Position numbers and translations under genes: made by a program
Source of the DNA: Phymatolithon calcareum
Taxonomy: Eukaryota > Rhodophyta > Florideophyceae > Hapalidiales
Length of the DNA: 64,000 nucleotides
NCBI GenBank assembly: GCA_977006965.1
Contig: OZ345372.1
Location: 1,054,001-1,118,000 of the forward strand
Direction of reading: 5' to 3'
Shown: in pieces, positions 41,401 to 52,596 of the stretch
Layout: every line of letters starts with the position of its first letter
How positions within the stretch are numbered: position 1 is the first letter of the stretch
Notes under the pieces: model-generated
The model's database searches: none
Seen by the model: the letters and a program-made list of their open reading frames with translations, nothing else
Told to the model about the DNA's origin: nothing

Positions 41401-44248
41401 ATTATTTTGGGATCTGTGGACAAAACTGTTCGTGTTTGGGACGGGCAGAGCGGAGAATGCATTCTGGGACCACTCCGGGGACACGAGAATGGTGTGCGGT
41501 GCGTTGCAATAAGCGATGACGGAAGTCGAATTTTTTCGGGATCTGATGACAAGACTGTTCGTGTTTGGGATGGACAGAGCGGAGAATGCATTCTGGGACC
41601 ACTCCGTGGACACGAGCGTGGTGTGCAGTGCGTTGCAATGAGCGGTGACGGAAGTCGAATTATTTCGGGATCTGTGGACAAGACTGTTCGTGTATGGGAC
41701 GGGCAGAGCGGAGAATGCATTCTGGGACCACTCCGTGGACACGAGAGTTTTGTGCGGTGCGTTGCAATGAGCGATGACGGAAGTCGAATTATTTCGGGAT
41801 CTGATGACAAAACTGTTCGTGTATGGGATGGACAGAGCGGAGAATGCATTCTGGGACCACTCCTTGGACACGAGGATTTTGTGCGGTGCGTTACAATGAG
41901 CGATGACGGAAGTCGAATTATTTCGGGATCTGGTGACAAAACTGTTCGTCTATGGGATGGACAGAACGGAGAATGCGTTCTGGGACCACTCCGTGGACAC
42001 GAGGGTGGTGTGTTGTGCGTTGCAATGAGGGGTGACGGAAGTCGAATTATTTCGGGATGTGATTACAAACTGTTCGTGTATGGGATGGACAGAGCGGAGA
42101 ATGCATTCTGGGACCAATCTATGGACACGAGAATCGTGTGCTGCCCGTTGCAATGAGCGATGACGGAAGTCAAATTATTTCGGGATCTTGGAACAGGACT
42201 GTTCGTGTATGGGATGGACAGAGCGGAGAATGTATTCTGGGACCACTCCGTGGACACAAGGGTTCTGTGATGTGCGTTGCAATGAGCGGTGACGGAAGTC
42301 GAATTATTTCGGGATCTGGTGACAAAACTGTTCGTGTTTGGGATGGACAGAGCGGAGAATGCATTCTGGGACCACTCCGTGGACACGAGGATTTTGTGCA
42401 CTGCGTTGCAATGAGCGGTGACGGAAGTCGAATTATTTCGGGATCTCGTGACAAAACTGTTCGTGTATGGGATGGACAGAGCGGAGAATGCATTCTGGGA
42501 CCACTCCGGGGACACGAGAATGGTGTGCGGTGCGTTGCAATAAGCGGTGACGGAAGTCGAATTATTTCGGGATCTGGTGACAAAACTGTTCGTGTATGGG
42601 ATGGACAGAGCGGAGAATGCATTCTGGGACCACTCCTTGGACACGAGGATTTTGTGCAGTGCGTTGCAATGAGCGATGACGGAGTCGAATTATTTCGGGA
42701 TCTGGTGACAAAACTGTTCGTGTATGGGATGGACAGAGCGGAGACTGCATTCTGGGACCACTCCGTGGACACAAGGGTTCTGTGATGTGCGTTGCAATGA
42801 GGGGTGACGGAAGTCGAATTATTTCGGGATCTGGTGACAAAACTGTTCGTGTATGGGATGGGCAGAGCGGAGAATGCATTCTGGGACCACTCCTTGGAGA
42901 CGAGAATGGTGTGCGATGCGTTGCAATAAGCGGTGACGGAAGTCGAATTATTTCGGGATCTTGGAACAGGACTGTTCGTGTATGGGATGGACAGAGCGGA
43001 GAATGTATTCTGGAACCACTCTGTGGACACGAGGATCGTGTGCAGTGCGTTGCAATGAGCGATGACGGAAGTCGAATTATTTCGGGATCTGGTGACAAAA
43101 CTGTTCGTGTTTGGGACGGGCAGAGCGGAGAATGCATTCTGGGACCACTCCGTGGACACGAGAATGGTGTGCACTGCGTTGCAATGAGCGGTGACGGAAG
43201 TCGAATTATTTCGGGATCTGTGGACAGAACTGTTCGTGTTTGGGATGGACAGAGCGGAGAATGCATTCTGGGACCACTCCGGGGACACGAGCGTGCAGTG
43301 TTGTGCGTTGCAATGAGGGGTGACGGAAGTCGAATTATTTCGGGATCTCGTGACAAAACTGTTCGTGTATGGGATGGGCAGAGCGGAGAATGCATTCTGG
43401 GACCACTCCGGGGACACGAGCGTGAAGTGTTGTGCGTTGCAATGAGCGGTGACGGAAGTCGAATTATTTCGGGATCTCGTGACAAAACTGTTCGTGTATG
43501 GGATGGACAGAGCGGAGAATGCATTCTGGGACCACTCCTTGGACACGAGAATGTTGTGCGGTGCGTTGCAATAAGCGGTGACGGAAGTCGAATTATTTCG
43601 GGATCTGGTGACAAAACTGTTCGTGTATGGGATGGACAGAGCGGAGAATGTATTCTGGGACCACTCCGTGGACACAAGGGTTATGTGATGTGCGTTGCAA
43701 TGAGCGATGACGGAAGTCGAATTATTTCGGGATCTGGTGACAAAACTGTTCGTGTATGGGATGGGCAGAGCGGAGACTGCATTCTGGGACCACTCCGTGG
43801 ACACAAGGGTTCTGTGATGTGCGTTGCAATGAGCGATGACGGAAGTCGAATTATTTCGGGATCTAATTACAAAACTGTTCGTGTATGGGATGAGCAGAGC
43901 GGGGAATGCGTGCAGGATGGGATTTCAGAGCTAGGTAATTACAGGGCTGTACACTACGCAGGAACGATCAGAAGCCTTGAATTCGATGCTGGCACTGATT
44001 TTTGTGTTGTGCATACGTCAGGTGAGGTTTTTGTTTTGGACACCAGGACTGGAAGTAAGATGCAACGACCTAGATGTATCAAGCACGAACGCAACGGCAG
44101 GATATTCGCAACAGGGCAGAACGCGAAGACCGTTCAAGTCGCCACCATGCCATTTGAATGTTTGTCATTTTGCTATAAGAAGCTGCATTCCATAGCTGCA
44201 GCTGGTCTAGGAGATGGTCAAGTTGTCACAGGAGAGCTCTTACTGTAG
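38458..44248 (+). pseudogene. NLR-B: NB-ARC / WD40 receptor gene with two 1-nt deletions, 24 WD40 repeats
   Basis: Same architecture as copies A and C: helical N-domain (residues 1-190), NB-ARC with P-loop GMGGVGKT at residues 241-248, LFVCDDIW, VISTRE, CAGLPVALG and LALHDLV, then the WD40 array. The Trp codon lost in A is present. Two single-A deletions break the array. At about 42068 the expected GACAAAACTGTTC reads TACAAACTGTTC; at about 42680 the expected GACGGAAGTCG reads GACGGAGTCG. The frame therefore moves 0, then 2, then 1, and is not restored; the first product would end at 42156 (1232 residues, 10 repeats). A shortened receptor is conceivable, but loss of function is simpler. The array is the longest of the three. 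Confidence 0.9.
40836..43915 (+). repeat. WD40 minisatellite B: 24 units of 129 bp
   Basis: Twenty-four 43-codon units counted by reading across the two frameshifts. Consensus and variable positions are the same as in A. Several units are almost exact copies of others in the array (for example, HENGVRCVAIS occurs three times). Confidence 0.93.
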
Positions 44249-45358
44249 GGCAGGAGAAAGATAAATTTACCATGGGCATATGCAGTGGGTTCGCAGAATC
44301 TATATCGTATTTTGTCAATGTACCGTCTGGTAGCGTGAAGTACTGAGATTTGATGATATACTTATGCGAGAATTGAGTGTTCTCGGCAGATAGTACAGGC
44401 AATGCATCGCGAGCCGTTAAGGTCAAAATCGAGGAATAACTTGCCCACGTCTTTTCTCCAGCTTTTGCCAATGATCACGACACACCAAGTAGCGTGCGCA
44501 TGCGTATCACCGGAATTACCGGCGGCGCCGGCGAATGCGCCTGTGTCCCGCGGCTCTACACTCGTCCTCTTAGGGGCTGGGAATCTCCGGTTCGCAGTAC
44601 GATAGCACGCGTCACAAATGTCAGGTTCGCCGTGGTCAATGAATTCGCCCCCTGCATGAGTAATTTCCCCTTCTTTCATTTATTGCAATTTGCACGCTCC
44701 ATGAATCATGGACCATGATGCCCTCCTTTGTGTTTAACTACAGTACTGACTAATCCATATATTGTTCCGTTTGAGACACTTTGTTTAGTGGAAATTGATC
44801 ATTTTCAGCCAGCTCGCGTAACGATCGCCCCGTCTCGTTCTCGGGCACAAGTATGCGACATGGACAGGGAATGTTTCAAAGATATCACTGTAGATCAGGA
44901 CCCGACTTCAACATGATAGAGAGGGGGCAATCGTCAAGATGGATTGGAAACAGGGGATAAATCATCGATTGCAAACTATTCCACTACGCAGGGTACTCGG
45001 AGAATAATAAGATCCAAAAGCTGTTGAGATCAGCGAAAGCATCAGTAGCAAGAGCCAATCTTTCACATCCCACCTATCAACGATCTGTTACATTGGGAAG
45101 AACTATTCCGTGATGAAGTCAGTTCGATTAATCACGTTGAACACGCAGGTCGTCTACTGTTCATCCACAGTGTCTCTTGCTTTCGCAGTGGCAAATTTTC
45201 CCTGATAGTCCAAAGAAGAAGATAGATTTGTGGTGAGGATCATGCTATCACGCAAGCGCGATGTAAATTACCCAATGTTGTGCGCGGCTAGAGAAAATGT
45301 CGCGTCGAAAACATGGATTTTAGTCTCAACCGTAGTTGAAAAGATATTAATCTAAGCC
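44249..45358. other. NLR-B downstream segment
   Basis: Homologous to 22730-23557, with the two blocks that A lacks. It contains the minus-strand Cys-containing frame 44679-44362 (DICDACYRTANRRFPAPKRT). No other gene seen. Confidence 0.4.
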
Positions 45359-46160
45359 ATGTGCATAGCTGAATGTGAAAATCATCGCAAGTCGCCATGG
45401 CTCCAAGATGATGAAGGCACGGAGGATAGACAACTAGTTGCGATGGAGATGGAGTTCAGTCTGAGTCGGGTACGCGCTACCATCCCGCATACGAAAATTC
45501 GCGTTGGAGAAAGCGCATGTAACAAAGGACTGCTTGGACCGATTTCTTGAGGCTTCATCTGGTAACGTTAGTAGATCACTCATCAGGCTTGTTGAAACCA
45601 TGAAATGGCGCAACGAGCACAACATTTGGGATGTGCTCCAGCCACATACAAAAAAGGCTAGTGACATCCACAGAGAGGCACACTCTGCAAAGCTGTGCGT
45701 CATGCCGCATCCTGACAAACGCGGTCGTACTGTAGTTGTATACAGGACAGGAATAGATCCGCGTACGTGTGATGAGGACGAGTTGTGGTTGATGGTGTAT
45801 ATGATGGAGCGAGCCTGCTTAGTTGCCCGAGAGCGGAAAGTAATTTTTGTTGTCGACTGCTTTGAAGTTACATGTAGGAACCGCCCTTCTGTATTCCTGA
45901 TCAAACGGGGTCTTCACGTTTTGACCCAGATGTATCCAGGGCATCTCGATTTTGCGCTGATTTTCAATGCTTCTGTCGCCCTTCGTCTACTCGTCGCAAC
46001 TGTGTTCAATTGGATGCCAAGCCTGAAGAAGCAAAAGCTTCTCTTCTCCAATGCCGAAGACGGAGTTGCAAAAGCATCACCCGAAGACCCTTTGGATTGG
46101 ACATCCATTGTTTATCAGTACCGAGGGTGCTCTTTGTATCGCTTTCATGCGAAAACGTAG
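45359..46160 (+). pseudogene. CRAL-TRIO protein gene, copy B, frameshifted
   Basis: Same start (MCIAECENHRKSP) as copy A. At about 45519, GCATGGTTAACAAAGG of copy A reads GCATGTAACAAAGG, a 2-nt loss that ends the first frame at 45550. The rest of the domain continues in a second frame from 45504 to 46160 and is otherwise well kept (PHPDKRGRTVVVYRTG, VIFVVDCFEVT, YPGHLDFALIFNAS). The C-terminus is ten residues longer than in A because A's stop codon is changed here. A shorter product from a downstream ATG (45601) would lack the N-terminal helices. Confidence 0.85.
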
Positions 46161-46440
46161 TTCGACTTTGAGCCTCCGAAAGCGTTCACATGAATTTTTC
46201 CGATTTCATCGATTGCTCACCCAACCTTGGCGTTGTTATATTCCGTACACTTTGAAGGCCAACAGAAGTTGTCGAAGTTAAGACAAAATTTTGATGAAAC
46301 TGCAGTAAATGGAAAGCGGTTTTCGGTAATCCAAAGAGAGCTCTTATACTAGGAGACCACATCACTTAAGTCTTGCGAATGCGGTCCGATGTCAAAATGC
46401 CTTCGTATGCCTTTATTCACATCCCTTTGCAGCAGTGCTC

Positions 46441-47688
46441 CTATTCACAATAATCTTGCTCTGCGAATCGTGCAACTGCCTTGAAATGCATGTTGAGCGT
46501 ACCCTTATATATTTTACCAACAACGACGTCCCGATAGAATTTCTCAGCTGGAAAATCCTTCATGAACCCAACCCCGCCAGCCCAAGCCACGCACCGCCCA
46601 GCGATATCAGCCGCGAGTTTTGCCGCAAACATTTTCGCAAATATTGCATCTCCCACAAACTCAATCCCCGCGTCCTTCTTGCGTGCTGCATTGTACACAA
46701 GCACTTTTGCCTCCTCCAACCGCGCCACCTCCTCTGTTACTTGCAACGCCAGTCCCTGATGGCTGAGAACAGGTGTTCTAAACTGCACATGTGTTGCGAG
46801 ATGGGGCACAGCTTCGTCCAGTACCCCACGGGCAAGTCCGCTCATCTGAACACCGATGGCCATTCTTCCCGCATTCATTGCCTCCATCGCGACACGATCC
46901 TCTCGCCGATACCGCCGAGCACATTGCAGTCGGATACCTGGACACCGGTAAGATCGACCTCGCAGCAAGAAATTGCACGCATCTCGAGCTTTTTCTCCCA
47001 CTTTCCCACCTCCACCTGCTCTGAGTCCACAAGAAACGCTGTGATACCTCTGTGCTTCAATTCCCGTGCTGCATTTGCAAATACAACCATTAGTCCAGCC
47101 TTTCGTGAGTTCGTCACCCACATCTTGCGTCCTGACAAATGCCAAACATCTCCGTCACGACGTGCTCGCGCCTTCATTACAAAAGCGTCACTTCCCGATG
47201 CACTTTCTGATACACTAAATGAACCGATCGTATCTTGCGCCAGACGAGGTAGATACTTGTCCTTTTGTGCTTCTGAGCCCCATTGAGTTACTGCGGCGCT
47301 CACTAGAGTCGCACGTACATCGACAACAAGCGCCACGCTAGGGTACACACGCGCAAGAAGCTTCAATCGTGATGCAAACCTCACTGAAGCTCAACTCCGC
47401 TCCTCCGTACGATGCAGGTATACACGAGCCGAGCAAACCTTGCGAAAACAAGTCTGGGAGTACCGTGTTGTGCAGCGTGGCAGTTTCGTCCATGGACTGG
47501 ACATGAGGGGCAATTCTGGAATTGGCGAAAGAGCGAACGCTATCACGAAGTAGCTCATCGCCTTCTGTCCAGTCTGTTGCTGCACCTGCCGCACGCACGC
47601 CTGGAGACGATGTCAACGGGAAGCCCGACACAGCGCGACGAAACAACACGGGCGCTAATCGAGATGCGCGCCGCACGCTGAACACGGT
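46441..47688 (-). pseudogene. Short/branched-chain acyl-CoA dehydrogenase-like pseudogene, copy B
   Basis: Carries the same +1 site (about 47353-47365) and -1 site (about 46900) as copy A, so it was already broken before the segment duplicated. It lacks A's nonsense codon: the C-terminal third reads cleanly, with HLATHVQFRTPVLSHQGLAL and GRCVAWAGGVGFMKDFPAEK. The region 5' of the leader has lost about 23 bp relative to A, which shifts the upstream ATG out of frame. Confidence 0.85.
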
Positions 47689-47807
47689 GATGCATACGCT
47701 TCCTATCGCATGAGGCCGAGTCGCTTGACCGTAAAAGGTCTTCCATTCCCTCCACCGAACACACTGATCGGAGCCAATTGGTAGCTTTGGTCATATATAC
47801 AGTATTT

Positions 47808-47861
47808 AGGAAAATCCTATCTTTTCTATAGAAAATATAGGATATTCCTAAATATGAATTA
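47808..47861. repeat. Palindromic insertion in segment B
   Basis: An imperfect hairpin centred on TATA: left arm TATTTAGGAAAATCCTATCT, right arm its near complement. Segment A has only the left arm at this place, followed by the 60-bp hairpin at 26043. Confidence 0.5.
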
Positions 47862-48016
47862 TTCTCAGATCTGATGAGATTTTATCTCAGTGTGCCATTG
47901 GTCAAAAATTACAACGTTGCGTTCCATTGGCCGAGAACACGAACAGTCCGCGATTAGAAATACAAGTGTTCGCCGCTCGATCGCGATCAACCAGTCGAAG
48001 ATTCCAGCGAGATTTG

Positions 48017-49140
48017 CTAAACCGCCGCCGCTTTGTCCGGCCCCGTCAAAGGTTCCGCCCACCTTTTTTCGCCACTTCCCTGCCAACTGCTCGCACGCAC
48101 TGGTACGGGAGCCACGATCTGATCCGCCCAAATCACAGAGCGCGTTCTACGCGGCAGCGTCGCATCATCATCATTGAACAACCCTGAAGGAACTACAAGC
48201 GTGAATTCATCATCCACTTCCCCCGCTTCGCACGAAACCTGCAACACAGATGACCCCTCATTGTGTGCCGACGCATGAAGACCGAGCGCTGGAGCACAAC
48301 GGGCGGCACCTAGCCATACTACTGGCAAATTTTCCGGCGCGCGCAGAACGTACCGCTGCCACTTCGGCACCCTCTGTCGCCAGAACAATGACGTTGGCGC
48401 CGACAGTCACAGAAACAGCGGCAGCTGCGTGAGCGCTCACATCCGCACATCCCCCGAGCACGTCGCGGTCGCCTGTGCACACACATAGCGCTAGCGGGCT
48501 CCCAGCGCTACACGAGGCTGTCTTGAGACGCGCACTTCGCCAACGCTGATCGATGAGGGGCCGGTAGACAGAGTGGCGGATGCGCACAAACCGGCCGTGA
48601 CGAGCGGGAAGTTGCTGAGTGGAGGAGTCGAAGGTGGCGGCAGCGACGGGTGCGCGTATGAGTTGCGGTCCGATGCACAGGAATTGGGAAGACGAGGGCA
48701 CCGTTTGCATGACAGGAGTCGGGACACATTAACGCGACTTTCACAGTGCCTGCGGAAGGTTTGAAGATGGCCGGTGGGACGGCGGCAATGCTGATAATTT
48801 TTCCGAGAGCGGGACAAAACATTTCGATGGAGAGGGCTCCAGCAAGCGCAGGTGACTTCGATGTATCAGTTGACATGGGCGTGGGGAGCGCAATGGTACA
48901 TGGGCTTGAGCAGAGATGGACGACATTTGTGGACGGGGAGCCGGAGATATGGATTTCAAGGTCTGTGGCAGCACGCATGGATGGATTTCTGTTGAGAAAC
49001 GACGATGTGAATGTAGTTCTGGTGGATATGGCATCGAAGCTGAGACGTAGAGTGGCAGGCGCCGGCACTGTGGTCATTGAAAGTCGGAGGAGAGGGCGGA
49101 AGTGCGCTTGGAAGAATGCGTTTCGAAACTGCGTTTCCAC
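48017..49140 (-). pseudogene. Decayed unrecognised locus, copy B
   Basis: Same frames and order as 26302-27430, with the same apparent shift points and additional substitutions (for example ANVIVLATEGAEVAAVRSAR). The parallel decay suggests it was already broken before duplication. Confidence 0.3.
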
Positions 49141-50251
49141 AGTATTAGTTCCTACGCGACCTGAAAGTTGTCGAGAATTTGCGCGACCAGCTCAGCGTAA
49201 CAGCACATAGTTTATCGTCTCCTTTATTCCAGATCTCTGCGCGTCGGAAGAATATGTGACGCGTGACAGGAAACTGCGATTGAATAGAAGAGAAGTAATG
49301 AAGGAACCTCTCGTGGGCACACGAACTCCTCTTCAATAGCGATTGAAACTGTCACAGTCGTCATCTATGCTCTTCAATAATTGTCTCCTGCTCTAGACAT
49401 TGACCATGACGAAGCTCTGGATTATTTCTAACATTTGTCGCTTCCTGGTTGCTTTTTCGACTCTGTAATATATTGATTTTGTAACTCAAATCGTCTTTTG
49501 CACGCGCCATAATTGCCAAATGAATGAGTGCTTAATAAGCTCGCCTTACGGTGCTTGTCCCAATAATGAAGTTGAATTAGGACACCTATGCTTTAACAAA
49601 ATAATTGCTCGAAACAATTGGACGCATCTCTTTAGTTCATGTTGATACTGTTGATACTAAATTTTGTGTGCGCACTATCTATTCGCGCTCCTGAAATGTT
49701 GATGGCTGTGCCATTTGCATTGGTTTGTACACTGCCATCGCATATACCTCAAATCCCGTTTTTGGCCCACTATCGACATGCTCCCGCCAAATTGCAAGCT
49801 TTGAAGGACCACATCTCGGCGCACCGATATTTACTAACTTAATACTGCAGAACTGAAGATACTCACTATTCTTCCTCTTTCTTGTCTTTCATTCCATGTA
49901 AAAAAAGTCGGCACATGGGCGGAGAACAAAAAAATTGCCCCCCCTTTTTGTCCGAAAATCGACCAAAAAGCCCCACTTTACTCGCATATTCTCTGTTCAA
50001 GAAATGAACATCAAAAGTACATATACTTTTTTAGCAGTACTGAACCGAAAAAGCGAAAAGAGGATGTATGAACCGACTCGTGCCCGACACCGGGACGCAA
50101 TAGAGGTAGAGGAAGCTTCGACTTCGGCTACACTGGCGACAGGATTGTGGCCTCTCTCTGTATCGTGCTGCGCTTTGATGCAGGGCGCATACCGCCGACT
50201 TGTATCTTCTCGTTGGCTTCGGCTTCGCGCGCTCAGCGGCACCCCAGCACC

Positions 50252-50806
50252 GGTTTTTCGTGCCCGTCGCATTGTTCCACTATCTGCTTTTGCTGCGCCT
50301 CGAAAAACAAACAAGATGACGTGCCTTAACTACGTACTACGTTGCCATTGTAGCTGCAGTAGGCATCGTCTGAGCTACGGCAGCAGCCGGGCACCAACTC
50401 AGCTGTGTAATCGGCGGTTGGTCGGTTGGACTTCTCGGTTGACAACGGATGCCGGTTGTGGGACGCTCGTCGACATGACCCGAGGACAATTGGAGCTCAT
50501 CACGATCGCACGAGCTGATGTCACTCTGCGTACCGGTACAAGCCAAAGTGCCAAAGTGCGATCTTCATGTCAAGAAGCGAGACTCATTTTTGGCTGACCG
50601 ACATGCTCATGTCGTTTACAGTAAAATGTCCAAGATCGCGTGCAAACGCTCACCCTGAAAAGGAGGATCCTCCTTTTCAGGGTGAGCGGTTGCATCGATG
50701 CAACCGTTTTTCAGAAAAACTTTTTCTTGGAGGAGAATGCATATGATAGAGTGTCTTCTCGTGCATTCTCGATCGTATACTGTATACTAAATTAAATATG
50801 TAAACA
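50252..50806. repeat. Shared module, copy C
   Basis: Homologous to 13732 and 28515. It has lost about 130 bp around 50600 relative to the others and gained two palindromes (50650-50710). Its AT-rich end is split by the MULE and resumes at 52189-52270. Confidence 0.7.
50650..50708. repeat. Two adjacent perfect palindromes in copy C module
   Basis: A 34-bp palindrome centred on GGATCC (arms CACCCTGAAAAGGAGG) is followed by the 20-bp palindrome CGGTTGCATCGATGCAACCG. The other copies have only one arm of each, in the order CACCCTGAAAAGGAGGATGC. Confidence 0.8.
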
Positions 50807-52188
50807 ATTTATTTCGAGGAAATTCGCTGCATGGACCGAAAAAGGTGGCAAAATTCGCTAAATCGGCACCCCTTGCAATAACTACTACTCGTTATGATAC
50901 ACAGAGCACTCCATAGAAATAAACTTATCAAAAAAATAATATTTATTTCATGCACAACTCTATGCTTCAGCTCCTCGTCGCAAGTAGCATCTCCGTCATC
51001 GCAGGCGGTGAGCTCAATTATCATGGACTGAGCCGCTTTGTCGATGTGTTTTCGCTTCGCCTCAACAATATTGCGGATGTTCTGCTTGGCGCATGTCTGC
51101 GAGAAGTGACCGTTGTTTCTGCACGAGGAGCCGTGACGGGACCTCATTTCGGACGGGAAGTACGGCCTCTTGCGCTTGCGGCCCAGCTTAGCGACAAGGT
51201 CACACGGAACCAAATCATCCTGTACTAGCTGGTAACCAGTGACTGCAACACGAATGATGATACCCTCGTGTTGCTTGGCCCACGTTATCCATAGCCATGG
51301 GTCCCACACCAGATCTTGTTTCACGGGTCGAACGCGACTCGATGCTGCGCCAAGCGTCTAGAACAGTACAAAAGTGCAGCTACAACGTGGATACATGGCC
51401 GCTGGTGCTCTTCAAAGTAGCGGCAAGAGCATGTAGCGCGGTAGTCGCTGTTAACTACCACAGGGAATGGTGTCACTTGGCTGCTAACAACAAACTTCAG
51501 CATGTCACTTTCGATGACCTCTGGCTCCACAAGCGGCTTCTCCGCTCAGAGGAATTTTCCTGGTGCTTCTTGTAGCAGCAAGGCGTGAGGAACTTGCCCA
51601 TCGATGTGCCTTGCCAATAGACGTGTTGTGGGCGATTACGAGGTTGACAACGTCGTCAAAGTTTGCTCCAGGGCAGTCACCCACCCTTAGCACGAGCTCC
51701 ATCTTCTCCATGAGTTCAGACGGTTCGGGCGAGAGCGTTGTGAGTTAGCTTAGCAGTCGAATGCGACGAGGTGCAGAGTACTTTGCGTAGCGGATTAGTA
51801 GTGTAATAATAAGGAAGCTGATTGAAGATATGGGTAGTCATTGACTAGTCAAGGAGCATGGGCAATTGGTACACTCAGTAGAACCCTGAAGAAGCCCACA
51901 TGGACCCCTACTGAAGAGAATGAAGTGGCACGAGCAATTGACGTGATATTATGCAATTCTGAATAAGATAACTGACAACTCTCGATGCTAGTATAATGCG
52001 ATTAGAAACGTGCCGACTTTCCTCAAGTTGGGACACATGGTACCTTCTCAATAAGTTCTCTTAATTACGTGTAATGATAAGCAGCTGTCTAGCTGAAATC
52101 ATAACGAGTAGTAGTTTTTGCAAGGGTGCCGATTTAGCGAATTTTGCCACCTTTTTCGGTCCATGCAGCGAATTTCCTCATTTATTTC
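50807..52188 (-). mobile_element. 1,364-bp Mutator-like element (MULE) with long terminal inverted repeats
   Basis: The element spans 50816-52179. The ends are about 82-bp inverted repeats (50816-50897 and 52098-52179) starting GAGGAAATTCGCTGCATGGA and differing at one or two positions. The 9-bp direct repeat ATTTATTTC flanks it (50807-50815 and 52180-52188), the Mutator hallmark. Segments A and B have the empty site AACAATTTATTTCTAATAAA. Confidence 0.95.
50900..51725 (-). pseudogene. C-terminal remnant of MULE transposase (SWIM finger and zinc knuckle)
   Basis: Minus-strand fragments in order: MEKMELVLRVGDCPGANFDD (from 51711); then a SWIM zinc finger, CSCRYFEEHQRPCIHVVAAL (C-x-C-x9-C-x-H, near 51440); then a knuckle-like CRNNGHFSQTC (near 51110). 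They lie in different frames or behind stops, and the DDE catalytic domain is absent, so the element cannot move on its own. SWIM plus knuckle after the catalytic domain is the normal MULE layout. Confidence 0.75.
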
Positions 52189-52191
52189 TAA

Positions 52192-52209
52192 CAGGGGAAG
52201 GTTCCCCTG
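52192..52209. mobile_element. 18-bp mini-insertion CAGGGGAA-GG-TTCCCCTG
   Basis: Same 8+2+8 structure as 29066-29083 but at another position and with another central dinucleotide. Flanks (TTTCTAA and TTTCATG) share only TTTC, so a target duplication is not clear. Confidence 0.55.
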
Positions 52210-52369
52210 TTTCATGACTAATTAATTAAAATTCACTAGTCATGTATACATGTATGAATTTATTTTTAATGTAGTATCCTGTATAGTTTCTCTACTGTAT
52301 GATCACCTTGCACCCCCTTCAGATTTTTCGGGGTTGCTGCTGTATAACTTCAGTATACTCTACGCACAC

Positions 52370-52387
52370 TTGCACCTGTAGGTGCAA
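52370..52387. promoter_or_regulatory. 18-bp palindrome upstream of NLR-C
   Basis: TTGCACCTGTAGGTGCAA, perfect, ending 209 bp before the NLR-C ATG. No transposon intervenes between it and the gene. Confidence 0.35.
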
Positions 52388-52596
52388 CTGCAGGTATCTG
52401 CTGTTGGGTGATAGCCTACTCCTTAAAACGACGTTTCCGCACAGAGACACACTTCCACCAAGACTGATTCTTGAGGACACTCGTGTTCGCGTCCTCCAAT
52501 CTCGCCTGAGGAGCTTTGCAAAGCACGCCACACAAGGTTTGTAAGCTGTGAGCTTGGCTATAGGGCTGTGCCTCGACGTCTTTTCCCTTTGCCGGA

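Noticed and set aside
40597-43804. Very long antisense frames across the WD40 arrays (up to 544 codons; also 20863-22356 and 54730-57061)
   Set aside because: A 129-bp unit is a multiple of three, so any stop-free antisense unit stays open through the whole array. The predicted products are pure repeats with no other support.
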